A stretch of DNA of 64,000 nucleotides. It comes from Natrinema versiforme. Lineage in GTDB: Archaea; Halobacteriota; Halobacteria; Halobacteriales; Natrialbaceae. Both the position numbers and the translations under genes were made by a program. Of the stretch, positions 1-8,354 are shown in pieces. Location: the NCBI RefSeq assembly GCF_005576615.1, contig NZ_CP040330.1:3410001-3474000 (forward strand), given 5' to 3'. The notes beneath the pieces are model-generated. The model was not told where the DNA came from. It ran no database searches and saw only the letters and a list, made by a program, of their open reading frames with translations. Positions within the stretch are counted from its first letter, which is position 1. Every line of letters starts with the position of its first letter.

Positions 1-810
1 TCCGCCGAGACAGCGCGAGGCAACGACGACCGGGACGCCCGCGTCGAGCGCGTCGGCGATCGCGTCGCTGAGGGCTGCGGTCGTGTTACCGAGACCGGTG
101 CCTTCGATAACGAGGCCGTCGACGCCGGCATCGACCGCCTCGTCGACGGGATCGCGCGGACAGTCGGCGTAGCTCGGAACGATCCGGACCGCCGCGTCCG
201 GCACGACGGGGTCGAAGAGCGCGTTCGCCTCGGGCGGCGAGTAGTGAAACCGGAAGCCGCCGTGATCGAGCGAGGCGACCGGCCCCGAGTCGGGCGACCG
301 GAACGTATCGAGGCGGCTCGTGTGGGCCTTCGTGACGGACCGCGCCTCGTGGAGTTGCTCGTCGAAGGCGACATAGGAGCCGCCGGCCGCCTGCACCGCG
401 TCGTGGTCCGCGGCTCGGACCGCGGTAACGATGTTCGCGGGCCCGTCGGGACTGATTTCGTCGGGTCGGCGCTGTGCGCCTGTGAACACGATCGGAGTGT
501 CGCCGCCCAGAGTCTGGTCGGCGAAAAACGCCGACTCCTCTAAGGTGTCCGTTCCGTGAGTTACGACGATCGCGTCTGCACCCGCCGAGATCGCCGCCTC
601 GGCTCGCCTGACGATCGTCACCATCGTCTCGAAGTCCATGGTGAAACTCGGAATCTGTGCGACCTGTTCGACCGAGACGGACGCGTAGTCGTCAATCTCG
701 GGAATGTCCGCGAGCAGTTCGGACCCCTGCTTGTCCGGCTTGGCACCGTCATCCTTGCCGGTGCTTGCGATCGTGCCACCTGTGCTGAGTATATGAACGT
801 TTGAATTCAT
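1..810 (-). CDS. L-asparaginase-like amidohydrolase (partial, runs off left edge)
   Basis: The reading frame is open from the ATG at 808-810 to the first base of the window, so the C-terminus is missing; 270 residues are visible. It belongs to the asparaginase/glutaminase family: residues 10-17 read TGGTIAST (first catalytic Thr, T13) and residues 84-89 read THGTDT (second Thr and Asp of the active site). The family hydrolyses side-chain amides such as asparagine to aspartate plus ammonia. It follows the ABC permease gene by 91 bp on the same strand, so it is probably the distal part of the same operon. No signal peptide is seen, so it should be cytoplasmic. The true substrate could be another half-amide, given the imidase-like hydrolase at 6216-7115; that link is inference. 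Confidence 0.9.
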   Translation of the reverse strand, partial: MNSNVHILSTGGTIASTGKDDGAKPDKQGSELLADIPEIDDYASVSVEQVAQIPSFTMDFETMVTIVRRAEAAISAGADAIVVTHGTDTLEESAFFADQTLGGDTPIVFTGAQRRPDEISPDGPANIVTAVRAADHDAVQAAGGSYVAFDEQLHEARSVTKAHTSRLDTFRSPDSGPVASLDHGGFRFHYSPPEANALFDPVVPDAAVRIVPSYADCPRDPVDEAVDAGVDGLVIEGTGLGNTTAALSDAIADALDAGVPVVVASRCLGG

Positions 811-901
811 GCTATCTGTGGGATGATATTTGCTGCACCTAATCGTTTCGAAGCGAGAAGCGAGAGCGGACGGAAGTGGGAGTGGAGATCGGAGACATCG
901 G

Positions 902-1735
902 TTAGTTTGCCGTATTGCGGATGACGAGCCAGCCGGCGATGAGCAGGAGGACCGTCGAGAAGACTGTCGTCACGCTGCCGAGGGCGAACAGTTCCGGCGT
1001 GGCCCGATCGGCTGACGCCACCGAGAACACCTGAATCGGCATCGTCGTTTCCCGGCCGACGAGCAACAGCCCTCGCTCGGCTTCGTTGTACGAGAGCGTG
1101 AACGCGAACACCGCCGCCCCGAGCACCGTCGGCAGAATCTGCGGCAGGACGACCTTGCGAAAGCTGGTGAGCTTGCTGGCACCCATCACCTGCGCCGCCC
1201 GCTCGTTTTCCCGCAGGTTCGGCGGGAAGCCGGCGAGCAACACGATCACGGCAAAGGGGAGCGTCCAGACGACGTGGACCGGAATCGCGAGCATGAGCCC
1301 CCGGTTGAGCTGAAACACCTGTGTCAGCAGTAGCAGCGTGCCGACGCCGTACGTGATCCCCGGCGTGATGATGCCGAGAATAATGAGATACAACATCCCG
1401 CGCTGCCCCCAGAAATCGTACCGGTACGCGAGGGCGGTCGCCGTCGCGAGTAGCGTCGTGATTACGGTCACGACCAGCGCGAGCTGGATCGACCGGGAAA
1501 TCGCACTCCACATCGTGCCGTTCGCGAACAGGGACTCGTAGGCCTCGAGCGTAAAGCCGGCGAAGGGCGCCGTCACACCGCCGGTGTTAAACGAAAACAC
1601 CAGCAGGGAGATGATCGGAGCGTAGATGTAGATCGCCATCAGGACGAAGTACGCCGTTACTAGTCGCTTGGTATTGAGCCGATTCAGCAGCCCCGTTACT
1701 GTAGATCCGTCTGTTGAACTCTGGCGAGTAGCCAT
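902..1735 (-). CDS. ABC transporter permease, PotC/spermidine-putrescine type
   Basis: A 277-residue inner-membrane permease with about six hydrophobic segments. The EAA loop that contacts the ATPase is clear near the middle (ERAAQVMGASKLTSF followed by ILP). The first helix region (YFVLMAIYIYAPIISLLVFSF) is typical of PotC-like polyamine/2-aminoethylphosphonate/opine uptake permeases. I chose ATG 1735 (MATRQSS) over an upstream in-frame ATG at 1822 because the extension is Arg-rich and lies in the divergent promoter region; GGGTG precedes this start. It is the partner of the permease at 3818-4741, from which it is separated by an oppositely oriented chaperonin gene. The ATPase is not in the window and may lie beyond the left edge. 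Confidence 0.9.
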   Translation of the reverse strand: MATRQSSTDGSTVTGLLNRLNTKRLVTAYFVLMAIYIYAPIISLLVFSFNTGGVTAPFAGFTLEAYESLFANGTMWSAISRSIQLALVVTVITTLLATATALAYRYDFWGQRGMLYLIILGIITPGITYGVGTLLLLTQVFQLNRGLMLAIPVHVVWTLPFAVIVLLAGFPPNLRENERAAQVMGASKLTSFRKVVLPQILPTVLGAAVFAFTLSYNEAERGLLLVGRETTMPIQVFSVASADRATPELFALGSVTTVFSTVLLLIAGWLVIRNTAN

Positions 1736-1859
1736 CACCCAATGTGGTACCCCATCACACATAAAACATGGTTTTTTACGGGACGGCCTCGCCTGCTGGC
1801 GACTTCGTCGCCGCTGCAACAACAGTCATAAGGCTCGAAAACCGATTTCAGATCAGATC

Positions 1860-3620
1860 ATGTCCCTAGACGAAAGTGAGATTTCTTTTCCGCAAGCAAA
1901 CATCGCAGCGATCAAAGGGATCGCAGGTGTTCTCGCTCCGTCGCTCGGCCCCGTGTCACACGACAAGTTCATCGGGGAACGGACCGCCTCGCAGGGGGCG
2001 TCCTCGCCCGGCGGGGTCGCGTACGACGAGTACGTCGTCACCGGTGACGGACGAACGATTCTAGACGCGCTGCCGCTGGAACACCCGATAGCGCCCGTCG
2101 TCAGACGAGTCGCAGGCGACGAGTTTCCGGAGGACACCGAAACGGTCGGCGAACACGTCACCGACGGCGTCACGTCGACGGTCCTGCTGCTCGCGTCGCT
2201 GCTCGACGAAGCCGAGACGCTGCTCGAGCAGGGCGTTCACCCGACGACCGTGCGACAGGGGTACGTCGACGCGCTGTCGATCGCGACGGACTCCCTGCGC
2301 GACTCGTGCCAACGGCTGGATTCGTTTTCGGACCCCGCGGCGGCCGAGCTGGCGGTCGCACGAACCGCGATGACCGGCAACGACGTGGGCGGGATGGCCG
2401 ACCGATGGGCCGAGTTCGCGTGCGAGGCGGCCGCCGAGGTCGGATATCCGACGCCGGAAACGTTCGGCGTGGAGGGAGTGTCGACCGGCTCGATCGAGGA
2501 CTCGAGGCTGCTCCGGGGGACCGTCCTCCCGAGAAACGAGATCACCTCCGAGCGGATGCCGACCGCGGTCGACGACGCGACCGTCCTCGTCCTGTCGGGC
2601 TTCGAACGCGGGGATGCGGGGGACGGCCGCGTCGGCGGTCTCCGGAACCCCGAACTCACACAGGAGGCAACGATCGAGGTCTCCGAGCCGGGGGATATCG
2701 TGGGGTACGAAGATCTGTATGCGGAGCGGCGGGGCGAGATCATACGGGCGCTCATCGAGCACGATGTCGACGTCGTCGTCACCCGACTCGGGATCGACGA
2801 TCGCTACCGCCGGCAGCTCGCCGACGCCGGTATCCTCGCCGTTCGCGGCGTGAACCGACTCAAACTTGCACGGATCGCCAAGGCGACAGGGGCGAATCAG
2901 GTCAGGGACCCGAGCGACATCAGCGCTGACGACCTCGGCTACGCGGGACGAGTCGAGCAGCAACGCGCCGAGAAACGGAGCAGGCGGCGGGGTCGACGGC
3001 GGATCGTCGTCTTCGACGGCTGTCGGAATCCCGACTCGATGACCGTCTTCCTCCGCGGAAACTGGGGGGAACTCAACTCCGAGGCGGCGCGGCAACTCCG
3101 TAAGGCTACCGCCGCAGTCGCGTCGGCGCGCGGCGAACACGGTCGGTCGGCTGGCGTGGTGCCCGGCGGCGGCGCGGCCGACATCGGTGTCGCGCGGGAC
3201 GTTCGGGCGGCGGCACCCGAGACTGGCTCTCGCTCCCAACTCGCGATGGACGCCTTCGCCGACGCCGTCGAACGGATTCCCTACGGGCTCGCGAAAAACG
3301 CAGGTCTGGATCCGATCTCGACGCTCGCCGACCTCAGAGAGGCGGCGAGTAACACGGGGTATGAGACCGGACTGGTGCTTCCTGAGGGAGTCGTCACCGA
3401 CGTGGAAGAACGCGGCGTCCTCGATCCGTTCGCTCTGAAGACGTGGAGCTACGTGACCGCAGTCGAAGTCGCCGGAGCGGTCCTCCGCATCGACGACGCC
3501 ATCGACGCCAAAACGTCTCGAGAGCCTGCCGACGAGGGGGACGTGATCTTCGATGATCACGCCGAGAAACACCAAGATCACCTGGACGAACATGGCACGG
3601 ACGGAACCGTCTGGGAGTAG
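1860..3620 (+). CDS. Divergent thermosome-like group II chaperonin (TCP-1/cpn60 family)
   Basis: 586 residues, close to the family's usual 540-560. Recognisable blocks are VTGDGRTIL and HPIAPVVRR (equatorial domain), TDGVTSTVLL in place of the ATPase motif GDGTTT, an apical domain with GILAVRGVNR and DLGYAGRVEQQ, then SAGVVPGGGA and KNAGLDPISTL near residues 430-490. The catalytic Asp of DG-T and the Asp of GLDP are kept, but LGPKGxDK is altered to LGPVSHDKFI. I read this as a chaperonin paralogue with changed nucleotide-binding loops, not a housekeeping thermosome subunit. The start is ATG 1860 (MSLDESEI); the longer upstream frame is non-coding in character. It lies between, and opposite to, two ABC permease genes. 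Confidence 0.85.
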   Translation: MSLDESEISFPQANIAAIKGIAGVLAPSLGPVSHDKFIGERTASQGASSPGGVAYDEYVVTGDGRTILDALPLEHPIAPVVRRVAGDEFPEDTETVGEHVTDGVTSTVLLLASLLDEAETLLEQGVHPTTVRQGYVDALSIATDSLRDSCQRLDSFSDPAAAELAVARTAMTGNDVGGMADRWAEFACEAAAEVGYPTPETFGVEGVSTGSIEDSRLLRGTVLPRNEITSERMPTAVDDATVLVLSGFERGDAGDGRVGGLRNPELTQEATIEVSEPGDIVGYEDLYAERRGEIIRALIEHDVDVVVTRLGIDDRYRRQLADAGILAVRGVNRLKLARIAKATGANQVRDPSDISADDLGYAGRVEQQRAEKRSRRRGRRRIVVFDGCRNPDSMTVFLRGNWGELNSEAARQLRKATAAVASARGEHGRSAGVVPGGGAADIGVARDVRAAAPETGSRSQLAMDAFADAVERIPYGLAKNAGLDPISTLADLREAASNTGYETGLVLPEGVVTDVEERGVLDPFALKTWSYVTAVEVAGAVLRIDDAIDAKTSREPADEGDVIFDDHAEKHQDHLDEHGTDGTVWE

Positions 3621-3817
3621 ATTCGGTTACTGACGGCGCGCCGGTATCGGTTTTCAGGCGTATTACGCCGGAACTGCTTGACCGACGAGGGAGCCATTGG
3701 TTACAGCAATTCAACTGCAATCGGATGCAACGACCAACGATTCGATCCGCGGAGTCTCACTGGCCAACTGTATCGGATTGGAAGGTAGAACTCGAGTCGA
3801 AAACGGAGACGGCGGCG

Positions 3818-4741
3818 CTAGTTCTGTGCGATCTCGCTGATATCGACGACGCGGAACAGCGCGAAGACGAACGCGAAGATCACGACCAGTAGCATGATCG
3901 ACATCGCCGACGCGTTCGGGTAGTGGAGTCCGCGCTGGACCTCTTGGTAGATGAGCCCGGTAAGGGTCGCAGAGCCCGAACTGAGGAACTGCGGGATGGT
4001 GAGGTTCCCGATCGCGAGGACGAAGGTGAACATGCAGCCGATGGCGACGCCGGGCAGGCTGAGCGGCCACGTGACGTTGCGGAACGTCGCGATCGAATCA
4101 GCGCGCAGCGTCTCCGAGGCGTCGAGCAGATCCTCGTCAATCTGGGACAGCGAGATGTAGATCGGCGCTGCCATGAACACGAGGAAGTTCTGGAGGTATC
4201 CGACGACCTGCGAGAAGAGGCTAAAGATGAGCCACCGAAGCGGTTCGTCGATGATCCCGATCGAGAGGAGGACCCAGTTGATGGCCCCGGATCGACCCAG
4301 AATCGGGAACCACGCGATCGTCCTGATGAGCTCCGAGGTCCAGAACGGAATCACGAGGAACAATAGCAGGATGATCCCGCCCAACTCGCTGGTGTAGAAC
4401 CGGAGGTAGTATGCGATGGGATAGGCGAACACGAGCGTGAGGAGCGTCACCAGGATGCCGGTTCCGATGGTGCGGACGAAGACCGCACGGACCGTCCCGT
4501 CGGTGAAGACGCGGGTCCACGGATCCAGCGTGAACTCGTATATCACGCTGAAACTCGAGTAGGACATGAAGCTGTAGAAGCCGATCACGGCAAGCGGCAG
4601 GAGGAGAAACGCGGTAAACCACGCGACCGTCGGCAGTGACAGCGCGTACGGCTCGCTCAAGCGCAGCCGCGAACCCTTGCTCGTCGCTCGGTCCGATACT
4701 GATCTATCATCGGCGGAATCGGCCGCGGTATCGGTTGTCAT
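3818..4741 (-). CDS. ABC transporter permease, PotB type
   Basis: A 307-residue membrane permease with a hydrophilic 35-residue N-terminus and about six transmembrane segments. The coupling loop is visible as LLDASETLRADSIATFRNV followed by PLSLPGVA, corresponding to the EAA motif. FLVIPFWTSELIRTIAW is characteristic of PotB-like permeases. The start ATG lies 26 bp after the stop of the binding-protein gene on the same strand, so the two are co-transcribed. The partner permease is at 902-1735. Substrate class is amine, amino-acid-derived or small organic compounds; the exact substrate cannot be read from the sequence. Confidence 0.9.
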   Translation of the reverse strand: MTTDTAADSADDRSVSDRATSKGSRLRLSEPYALSLPTVAWFTAFLLLPLAVIGFYSFMSYSSFSVIYEFTLDPWTRVFTDGTVRAVFVRTIGTGILVTLLTLVFAYPIAYYLRFYTSELGGIILLLFLVIPFWTSELIRTIAWFPILGRSGAINWVLLSIGIIDEPLRWLIFSLFSQVVGYLQNFLVFMAAPIYISLSQIDEDLLDASETLRADSIATFRNVTWPLSLPGVAIGCMFTFVLAIGNLTIPQFLSSGSATLTGLIYQEVQRGLHYPNASAMSIMLLVVIFAFVFALFRVVDISEIAQN

Positions 4742-4767
4742 TGTAAAGTGTAGTACCTGCTATCAGA

Positions 4768-6081
4768 TTACGCGGCGAGGAAGTCGCCCCAGCGGTCCTG
4801 CATGTAGTCCGCCTCGTCGGGCCAGATCTGGAAGAACCCGATGTTATCGAAGCGCTCCTCGATGGGGCCGCTGTCACGGGTCGAACCGTCCGAGTTCGGA
4901 TCGCCCTCCTCGTCGGACCAGTCGTACTCTTGGGGATCGAACAGCGCCGGCTCGTCGACCGCGTCGTAGGTGCTTTCGCCGCGGTACGCCCAGTCGTAGT
5001 ATTCGGGCCCCATCCCCTCGCCGGAGTCGTCGGAGCCGTCGCGAACGAGTTCCTCGTTCTCGTAGTGGGGAACGGAGTATCCCCATCCCTGAACGAACCC
5101 GGGGTACCAAGCGCCGTAGTGAACGTCGTTCAGGAGCGAGCGGACCGCCCCGAGGTTGTCGCGTTCTCGAGCGCCGGGGTCGACCGACGCGATGCCGCCG
5201 AACCAGTAGCGGTAGCCCTGAATGCCGCCTTCCATGGTCGCGTACGTACACGGCGTTCCCTCGCGCCGGACGTCCATCGCCGCCGGTTGCCAGAGGTCGC
5301 CGATCACCGCCTCCTCGCCGGCCATCTGCGTCACGGATTCGCCGTAGGCCTCCCACGTCGTCCGGAACTGGCCGGCCTCTTTCTGTTCGGTCAGGAAATC
5401 GATGGCGGCGTCGAGTTGCTCCTGGGTCGGGTTGTTGAGGTCGCCGATGTCCCCGTCGACCATGTCGGTGTCGACCATGTGCATCAACGCCTGCGGGATG
5501 GTGATCGCCGCCGTTTCCCCGATGACCGACTGCCCTTCGTACTGCTCGTCGAACAGGGCGCTCCAGCGCGACGCCTCGTCGACGAACTTGGGGTTGTACC
5601 CGACCGCGTCGAAGTTGTACGCGTGTGGCGGGAACTGGAGTTCCGTCTGCTCGTCGTCCGCCCACAGGAGATCGTTGATCGTCTCCGTCTGCGCACCGAG
5701 GTAGCTCAGGCGCTCGCCGGGGTTGGTGAAGGCGTCGGAGACTTGCGTTTCATCCCAGTTGTCTAACTCGTCGGTCGGCGTCGGGATTGTGACGTCGGCC
5801 AGCGCACCGGCGCCCGAGGTCTCGACACTGTACGCGTCGATCGACGAGTTCTCGCCACCGAGCAACCGTTGCTGGACCGTCGGGATCGTCGCCGTCGTGA
5901 CGTCGATCTCGTTGCCGGTCATTTCGCTGTACTTCGCCGCCTGTTCGTCGCGGGCCGACCACGCGGGACCGATCCAGCGGAGGCCGTCATCGCTACCACC
6001 GCCGCCGATACAGCCGGCGAGGCCGGCTGCGGCAGCTGCACTTGCACCCTTGACAAAGTTTCGTCTGTTAATACCAGACAT
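4768..6081 (-). CDS. ABC transporter substrate-binding lipoprotein (PotD-like, Tat-exported)
   Basis: 437 residues. The N-terminus has a twin-arginine signal (NRRNFVKG at residues 5-12), an Ala-rich core and the lipobox LAGC with the lipid-attachment Cys at position 24, so the protein is exported folded and anchored outside the membrane. The body resembles the extracellular solute-binding family 1/PotD group. A TATA-like box on the minus strand at 6104-6112 is 27 bp upstream of the ATG, indicating a leaderless mRNA and making this the first gene of the operon with the permease at 3818-4741. The next plus-strand gene, a hydrolase, is divergently transcribed 134 bp away. Confidence 0.9.
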   Translation of the reverse strand: MSGINRRNFVKGASAAAAAGLAGCIGGGGSDDGLRWIGPAWSARDEQAAKYSEMTGNEIDVTTATIPTVQQRLLGGENSSIDAYSVETSGAGALADVTIPTPTDELDNWDETQVSDAFTNPGERLSYLGAQTETINDLLWADDEQTELQFPPHAYNFDAVGYNPKFVDEASRWSALFDEQYEGQSVIGETAAITIPQALMHMVDTDMVDGDIGDLNNPTQEQLDAAIDFLTEQKEAGQFRTTWEAYGESVTQMAGEEAVIGDLWQPAAMDVRREGTPCTYATMEGGIQGYRYWFGGIASVDPGARERDNLGAVRSLLNDVHYGAWYPGFVQGWGYSVPHYENEELVRDGSDDSGEGMGPEYYDWAYRGESTYDAVDEPALFDPQEYDWSDEEGDPNSDGSTRDSGPIEERFDNIGFFQIWPDEADYMQDRWGDFLAA

Positions 6082-6103
6082 GGTTCTGAGGGTGGTGCGA
6101 GAT

Positions 6104-6112
6104 ACTATAAAG
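6104..6112 (-). promoter_or_regulatory. TATA box of the binding-protein operon
   Basis: On the minus strand the sequence reads CTTTATAGT, centred 27 bp upstream of the ATG at 6081. Spacing fits a haloarchaeal leaderless transcript starting at or next to the start codon. Confidence 0.55.
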
Positions 6113-6177
6113 GTATCGGTGGTGCCGCCGACGGCGGGACGTGGCGACCGACTCCGGCCAATATTACTGGAGAGAAA

Positions 6178-6186
6178 GTATTTAAC
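6178..6186 (+). promoter_or_regulatory. TATA box of the deacetylase/imidase-like gene
   Basis: GTATTTAAC on the plus strand lies about 33 bp upstream of the ATG at 6216, consistent with a leaderless or nearly leaderless mRNA. Together with the minus-strand box at 6104-6112 it defines a divergent promoter region. Confidence 0.5.
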
Positions 6187-6215
6187 TCACTCCGAAGAGG
6201 TCATCCGATCGCACT

Positions 6216-7115
6216 ATGGGAGACATAGACATAGCAATCGGGATCGACGTTGATTGTGTCGCCGGCTGGCTCGGCTCCTACGGCGGCGAAGATTCGCCGG
6301 CAGACCTCTCGCGCGGACTGTGCGCAGGGAACGAAGGCATCCCGCGGATGCTCCAACTCCTCGAGGACGAGGGAGTGAAGGGATCGTGGTACGTCCCGGG
6401 CCACTCGATCGAGACTTTCGAGGAAGAAGTCCAAGCGGTCGCCGACGCCGGTCACGAACTCGGTGTCCACGGCTATTCCCACGAGAACCCGACGGACCTC
6501 TCGCGCGAGCAAGAAGACGAGATCATCGCCGTTTCGAAGGATCTCATCGAAGACGTCACGGGAGAAGAACCCGTCGGCCACCGTGCGAGCTGGTGGGAAT
6601 TCAGTGAGAACACGCCGGAACTCGTCGAAAAGCATGACTTCCTGTACGACAGCAGCCTGATGGAGCGGGAGTTCGAGCCGGGGTACATGCGCAAAGGCGA
6701 CGACTGGGAGCCGATCAAATACGATCAGGAGCCGGAGAGTTGGATGACGCCCTACGAATACGGCGAGGAAACGGACATCGTGGAGGTACCGATTAGCTGG
6801 TACCGCGACGACATCCCGCCGATGCTGTTCATCAAGCAGCCGTCGTACAACACCGGCTACAAGAGCCCCGTGATGATGTACGAGGAGTACTACAAGGCGC
6901 AGTTCGACTACCTGTACAACCGACGCGGCGCCGGCGTGTACACCTTTACCATTCACCCAGACATCCACGGGCTCCCGCACATGATCCCGCTGTTCGAGGA
7001 CTTCATCCAGTACGTCAAGAGCCACGAGAACGCGGAGTTCAAGACGATCGAAGAGATCGCTCGCAAGTACGAAGACGATCCGTCGGTCTACGAGAGCGAA
7101 GGCGAGTACATCTAG
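6216..7115 (+). CDS. Polysaccharide deacetylase/cyclic imidase-like metal hydrolase (HpPgdA-like)
   Basis: 299 residues, NodB-fold family. Candidate metal ligands are Asp13 in GIDVDC and His85/His89 in HGYSH; GHRASWW follows near residue 200 of the conserved core. The Asp13/His85/His89 spacing resembles the HpPgdA and cyclic-imide hydrolase branch more than chitin deacetylases, and there is no signal peptide, which argues for a cytoplasmic small-molecule substrate. Its promoter is divergent from an ABC uptake operon that also carries an asparaginase-like gene. A plausible job is opening a cyclic imide or deacylating an imported compound, with the asparaginase relative handling the resulting half-amide. 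This pathway is inference; the hydrolase family call is firm. Confidence 0.8.
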   Translation: MGDIDIAIGIDVDCVAGWLGSYGGEDSPADLSRGLCAGNEGIPRMLQLLEDEGVKGSWYVPGHSIETFEEEVQAVADAGHELGVHGYSHENPTDLSREQEDEIIAVSKDLIEDVTGEEPVGHRASWWEFSENTPELVEKHDFLYDSSLMEREFEPGYMRKGDDWEPIKYDQEPESWMTPYEYGEETDIVEVPISWYRDDIPPMLFIKQPSYNTGYKSPVMMYEEYYKAQFDYLYNRRGAGVYTFTIHPDIHGLPHMIPLFEDFIQYVKSHENAEFKTIEEIARKYEDDPSVYESEGEYI

Positions 7116-7141
7116 CGCCGCGTTCCGACCGAAACACTCCG

Positions 7142-7158
7142 TTATTTTTGCGCGTTTT
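7142..7158 (+). terminator. T-rich transcription terminator
   Basis: TTATTTTTGCGCGTTTT starts 27 bases after the stop of the imidase-like gene. T-runs without a hairpin are the usual archaeal terminators. Confidence 0.4.
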
Positions 7159-7224
7159 ACTCGGTACGTTCGATAGGAGCCGTGATAGCCGTGCCATCGG
7201 ACGAGTGGTTCGCATCGCCGTTCG

Positions 7225-7241
7225 GTTTGTACACCGCAAAC
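7225..7241. promoter_or_regulatory. Putative operator copy 1 (GTTTG-N7-CAAAC)
   Basis: Inverted repeat GTTTG-N7-CAAAC. It is the outermost of three copies with the same arm sequence and the same 7-base spacer in the 432-bp gap before the IclR gene. Confidence 0.55.
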
Positions 7242-7358
7242 ATATCTTCGAGATAGCGACCATATGAGTCCCTAATATCGATATAATAGTCAAAATATAA
7301 AATTATTACAGCCACAATAGCAGAAACGCGTACGAGTGAGAGGGAGTCCGTGGAGATT

Positions 7359-7377
7359 CGTTTGTAAATAGCAAACG
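7359..7377. promoter_or_regulatory. Putative operator copy 2 (CGTTTG-N7-CAAACG)
   Basis: Perfect 6-bp arms with spacer TAAATAG. Its centre is 135 bp from copy 1 and 140 bp from copy 3. Confidence 0.65.
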
Positions 7378-7498
7378 TGGGTGAAAGGCGTAGTAACGCG
7401 AGCATCGTTAACTAGTTTCACGATTTGTAGAAAACCACACTGCTGAAGCGACCCGAGAAAAATTCAGAGGTCGTTCAGAGAATGAATGTCAGTTGTAA

Positions 7499-7517
7499 CG
7501 TTTGCAGGCCACAAACG
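7499..7517. promoter_or_regulatory. Putative operator copy 3 overlapping the IclR promoter
   Basis: CGTTTG-CAGGCCA-CAAACG, perfect arms. It abuts the TATA-like GATATA at 7517-7522, which is 28 bp upstream of the IclR start at 7548. A bound dimer here would block assembly of TBP/TFB, so autoregulation is likely. Confidence 0.7.
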
Positions 7518-7547
7518 ATATAGGCTCAGTCGTGGTAAGACATCACG

Positions 7548-8354
7548 ATGACAGAGACCCCATCCGACCCCGACTCGCCCCGAACGCTCCAGACGGTCAC
7601 GAGAACGCTGGACGTGATCAAGGCGTTAAAGGAATTAAACGGCGCGACTGTCACCGAGTTAGCGTCTCATCTCGACCTCTCGAAAGGCGGGGCATACAAT
7701 CACTTGACGACGCTCAGGCAGAACGGGTTCGTGATCAAGAACGGCGACGAGTACGACCTCAGCCCGCGCTTCATCCTGATTGGGGAACACGTCCGTCAGG
7801 AGAACCTCCTGTATCGGTTCGGCAAGAAGGAGATCGACAAGCTCATCGAAGAAACCGGCGAGTACGCACAACTGGTGACCGAAAAGCACGGACTCGGTAT
7901 CGTTCTCTACCTGAAACGCGGTGAGAAGGCAATCGGCAGCGACTATCCGGATCAGATGGAACGGAAGCCGCTCGGCCTGCATCACACGGCTGCGGGGAAG
8001 TCGATCCTCGCGCATCTGCCGGACGAACGGGTCGAAGAAATCGTTGACCAACACGGGCTCCGAAAGCGAACTGCGAACACAATTACGGACATCGACGAAC
8101 TCTTCGAAGAGCGAGAGGTAGTCCGCGAGCGAGGGTACGCCTACAACATCGAAGAAGAGGTCGAAGGGCTCCGAGCCGTCGGGGCGGACATCAAAGGCCC
8201 GGACGGGAATATTCTCGGCGCGGTAAGCCTCTCGGGCCCGAAAAGCCGAATGCAGGGCGAACGATTCGAGGAAGAACTTCCGGAAATGGTGATGAACGCC
8301 GCCGATGTCATCGAGGTCAACATCAACATGCACGCTCAGTCGACGCAGTTTTGA
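7548..8354 (+). CDS. IclR family transcriptional regulator
   Basis: 268 residues. An N-terminal winged helix-turn-helix spans about residues 13-75 (TVTRTLDVIKALKEL, then TVTELASHLDLSKGGAYNHL as recognition region), followed by the IclR effector-binding domain with LHHTAAGKSILAHLP and the C-terminal GYAYNIEEEVEGLRAVGADI pattern. IclR proteins bind palindromic operators and sense small organic acids. The gene is next to the uptake/hydrolase cluster and is its best candidate regulator, and three identical palindromes sit in its upstream region. No matching palindrome was found in the divergent 6082-6215 promoter region. Confidence 0.93.
   Translation: MTETPSDPDSPRTLQTVTRTLDVIKALKELNGATVTELASHLDLSKGGAYNHLTTLRQNGFVIKNGDEYDLSPRFILIGEHVRQENLLYRFGKKEIDKLIEETGEYAQLVTEKHGLGIVLYLKRGEKAIGSDYPDQMERKPLGLHHTAAGKSILAHLPDERVEEIVDQHGLRKRTANTITDIDELFEEREVVRERGYAYNIEEEVEGLRAVGADIKGPDGNILGAVSLSGPKSRMQGERFEEELPEMVMNAADVIEVNINMHAQSTQF

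Noticed and set aside
2061-3593. 510-residue minus-strand open frame opposite the chaperonin gene
   Set aside because: It is a GC-skew shadow: His/Arg/Gly/Asp-rich translation without domains, while the plus strand encodes a recognisable chaperonin.
7157-7405. 82-residue minus-strand frame in the gap before the IclR gene
   Set aside because: Its repeated FAIYK/FAVYK words are produced by the operator palindromes; it has no codon bias or start context.
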